Assembly (NCBI GenBank): GCA_022361535.1
Contig: JAKSAU010001150.1
Coordinates: 1 to 7,141, forward strand
Length of the DNA: 7,141 bases
Origin: Desulfobacterales bacterium
GTDB taxonomy: Bacteria > Desulfobacterota > Desulfobacteria > Desulfobacterales > Desulfobacteraceae
Reading direction: 5' to 3'
Shown piece by piece: positions 6,721-7,141 of the stretch; position 1 is the first letter of the stretch, and each line of letters begins with the position of its first letter. A program made the translations under genes and the position numbers. Under the pieces are notes generated by a model. It saw nothing but the letters and a program-made list of their open reading frames with translations, had not been told where the DNA came from and searched no databases.

Positions 6721-7141
6721 CATTGGAATTGAGAAAATAGCAGGGTTTTTAAGCATAGCTCCGCACTGTTATTTAAAATAAATTCATAGTAAATTTTGTG
6801 TTAAAAATCCATTACTATTTCAAATGGATAATAAAATAGTATAGGGGAAATCTGTCCGGACACCTTTCTAATTGAAGACCTTAATGATTCCTAGCATAAT
6901 TTCTGGTAAAAGTCATATTTTTCCATGTCATCACTTGCTTTTTATTTAGGACAATCCGTTTTTCGTTAGTGGAGTTTACAAAGAGCTAAAAACTGAATTT
7001 TTATGATATTTTTTACATATTTTTATTGAAAATTATAGATTGATCTAATACATAATATCGTAAGTTGTGATTTGCACATGGTACGCAGATTGTAAATAGA
7101 AAGGAGATTTTATCATTTTTTCATAAGCTTGGACAACTTCA
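6721..7141. other. AT-rich flank without a convincing gene
   Basis: This stretch is visibly more AT-rich than the operon and broken by stops in all frames. I see a 7-bp inverted repeat, ATCCATT/AATGGAT, with a 9-nt loop (6807-6829), and a perfect 10-bp palindrome TGTCCGGACA (6853-6862) in an otherwise AT-rich setting. AAAGGAG at 7101-7107 resembles a Shine-Dalgarno but no start codon follows at usable distance. No tRNA, rRNA or CRISPR-like structure was found. A 31-codon minus-strand frame enters from the right edge and stops at 7045; it is too short to call. Confidence 0.5.

Noticed and set aside
7101..7107. AAAGGAG resembling a strong ribosome binding site on the plus strand
   Set aside because: No ATG, GTG or TTG lies 4-12 nt downstream and the following bases contain early stops.
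7045..7140. Open minus-strand frame of 31 codons entering from the right edge and ending in TAG at 7045-7047
   Set aside because: It could be the C-terminus of a gene outside the window, but this length is expected by chance in one of six frames and no motif is recognisable.

Overview
The window looks like accessory DNA from a Gram-negative bacterium. Coding parts are moderately AT-rich and the right-hand flank is clearly more AT-rich. The Gram-negative call rests on a lipoprotein with a clean lipobox and Ala (not Asp) at +2, which predicts outer-membrane sorting. The taxon cannot be fixed from sequence alone; a sulfate-reducer-type deltaproteobacterium is only a guess.

Layout: positions 6096 down to 1 hold five genes, all on the minus strand. 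They have short gaps (79, 56 and 193 nt, then a 1-nt stop/start overlap) and look like one operon, transcribed right to left. In order they are: (1) a 328-aa multi-pass membrane protein with a large soluble loop, coiled coil and C-terminal GAPFW signature; (2) a 480-aa two-catalytic-domain peptidoglycan hydrolase, GH19 muramidase/chitinase fold followed by a CHAP/NlpC-type Cys-His peptidase; (3) a 386-aa DUF2235 alpha/beta hydrolase, the fold of Tle1-type phospholipases; (4) a 517-aa lipoprotein of no assigned function; (5) the N-terminal 208 residues of a trypsin-fold (S1-like) protease-related protein that runs off the left edge.

Right of the operon, 6097-6321 is a divergent intergenic region. 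6322-6720 holds a doubtful plus-strand ORF whose second half is overlapped by a more protein-like reading frame, perhaps a broken gene. 6721-7141 is an AT-rich stretch with no convincing gene.

How the genes may work together (inference): the cassette combines enzymes aimed at glycan strands, peptide stems, phospholipids and proteins with one inner-membrane and one outer-membrane-anchored protein. None of the three enzymes has a visible signal peptide. This suggests an envelope-targeting module: a secreted or injected effector set, a self-lysis/defence module, or a lysis-like cassette. No phage structural genes, secretion-machine genes, transposase or immunity gene can be recognised in the window, so the route and purpose remain open. 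The operon's end lies beyond the left edge.
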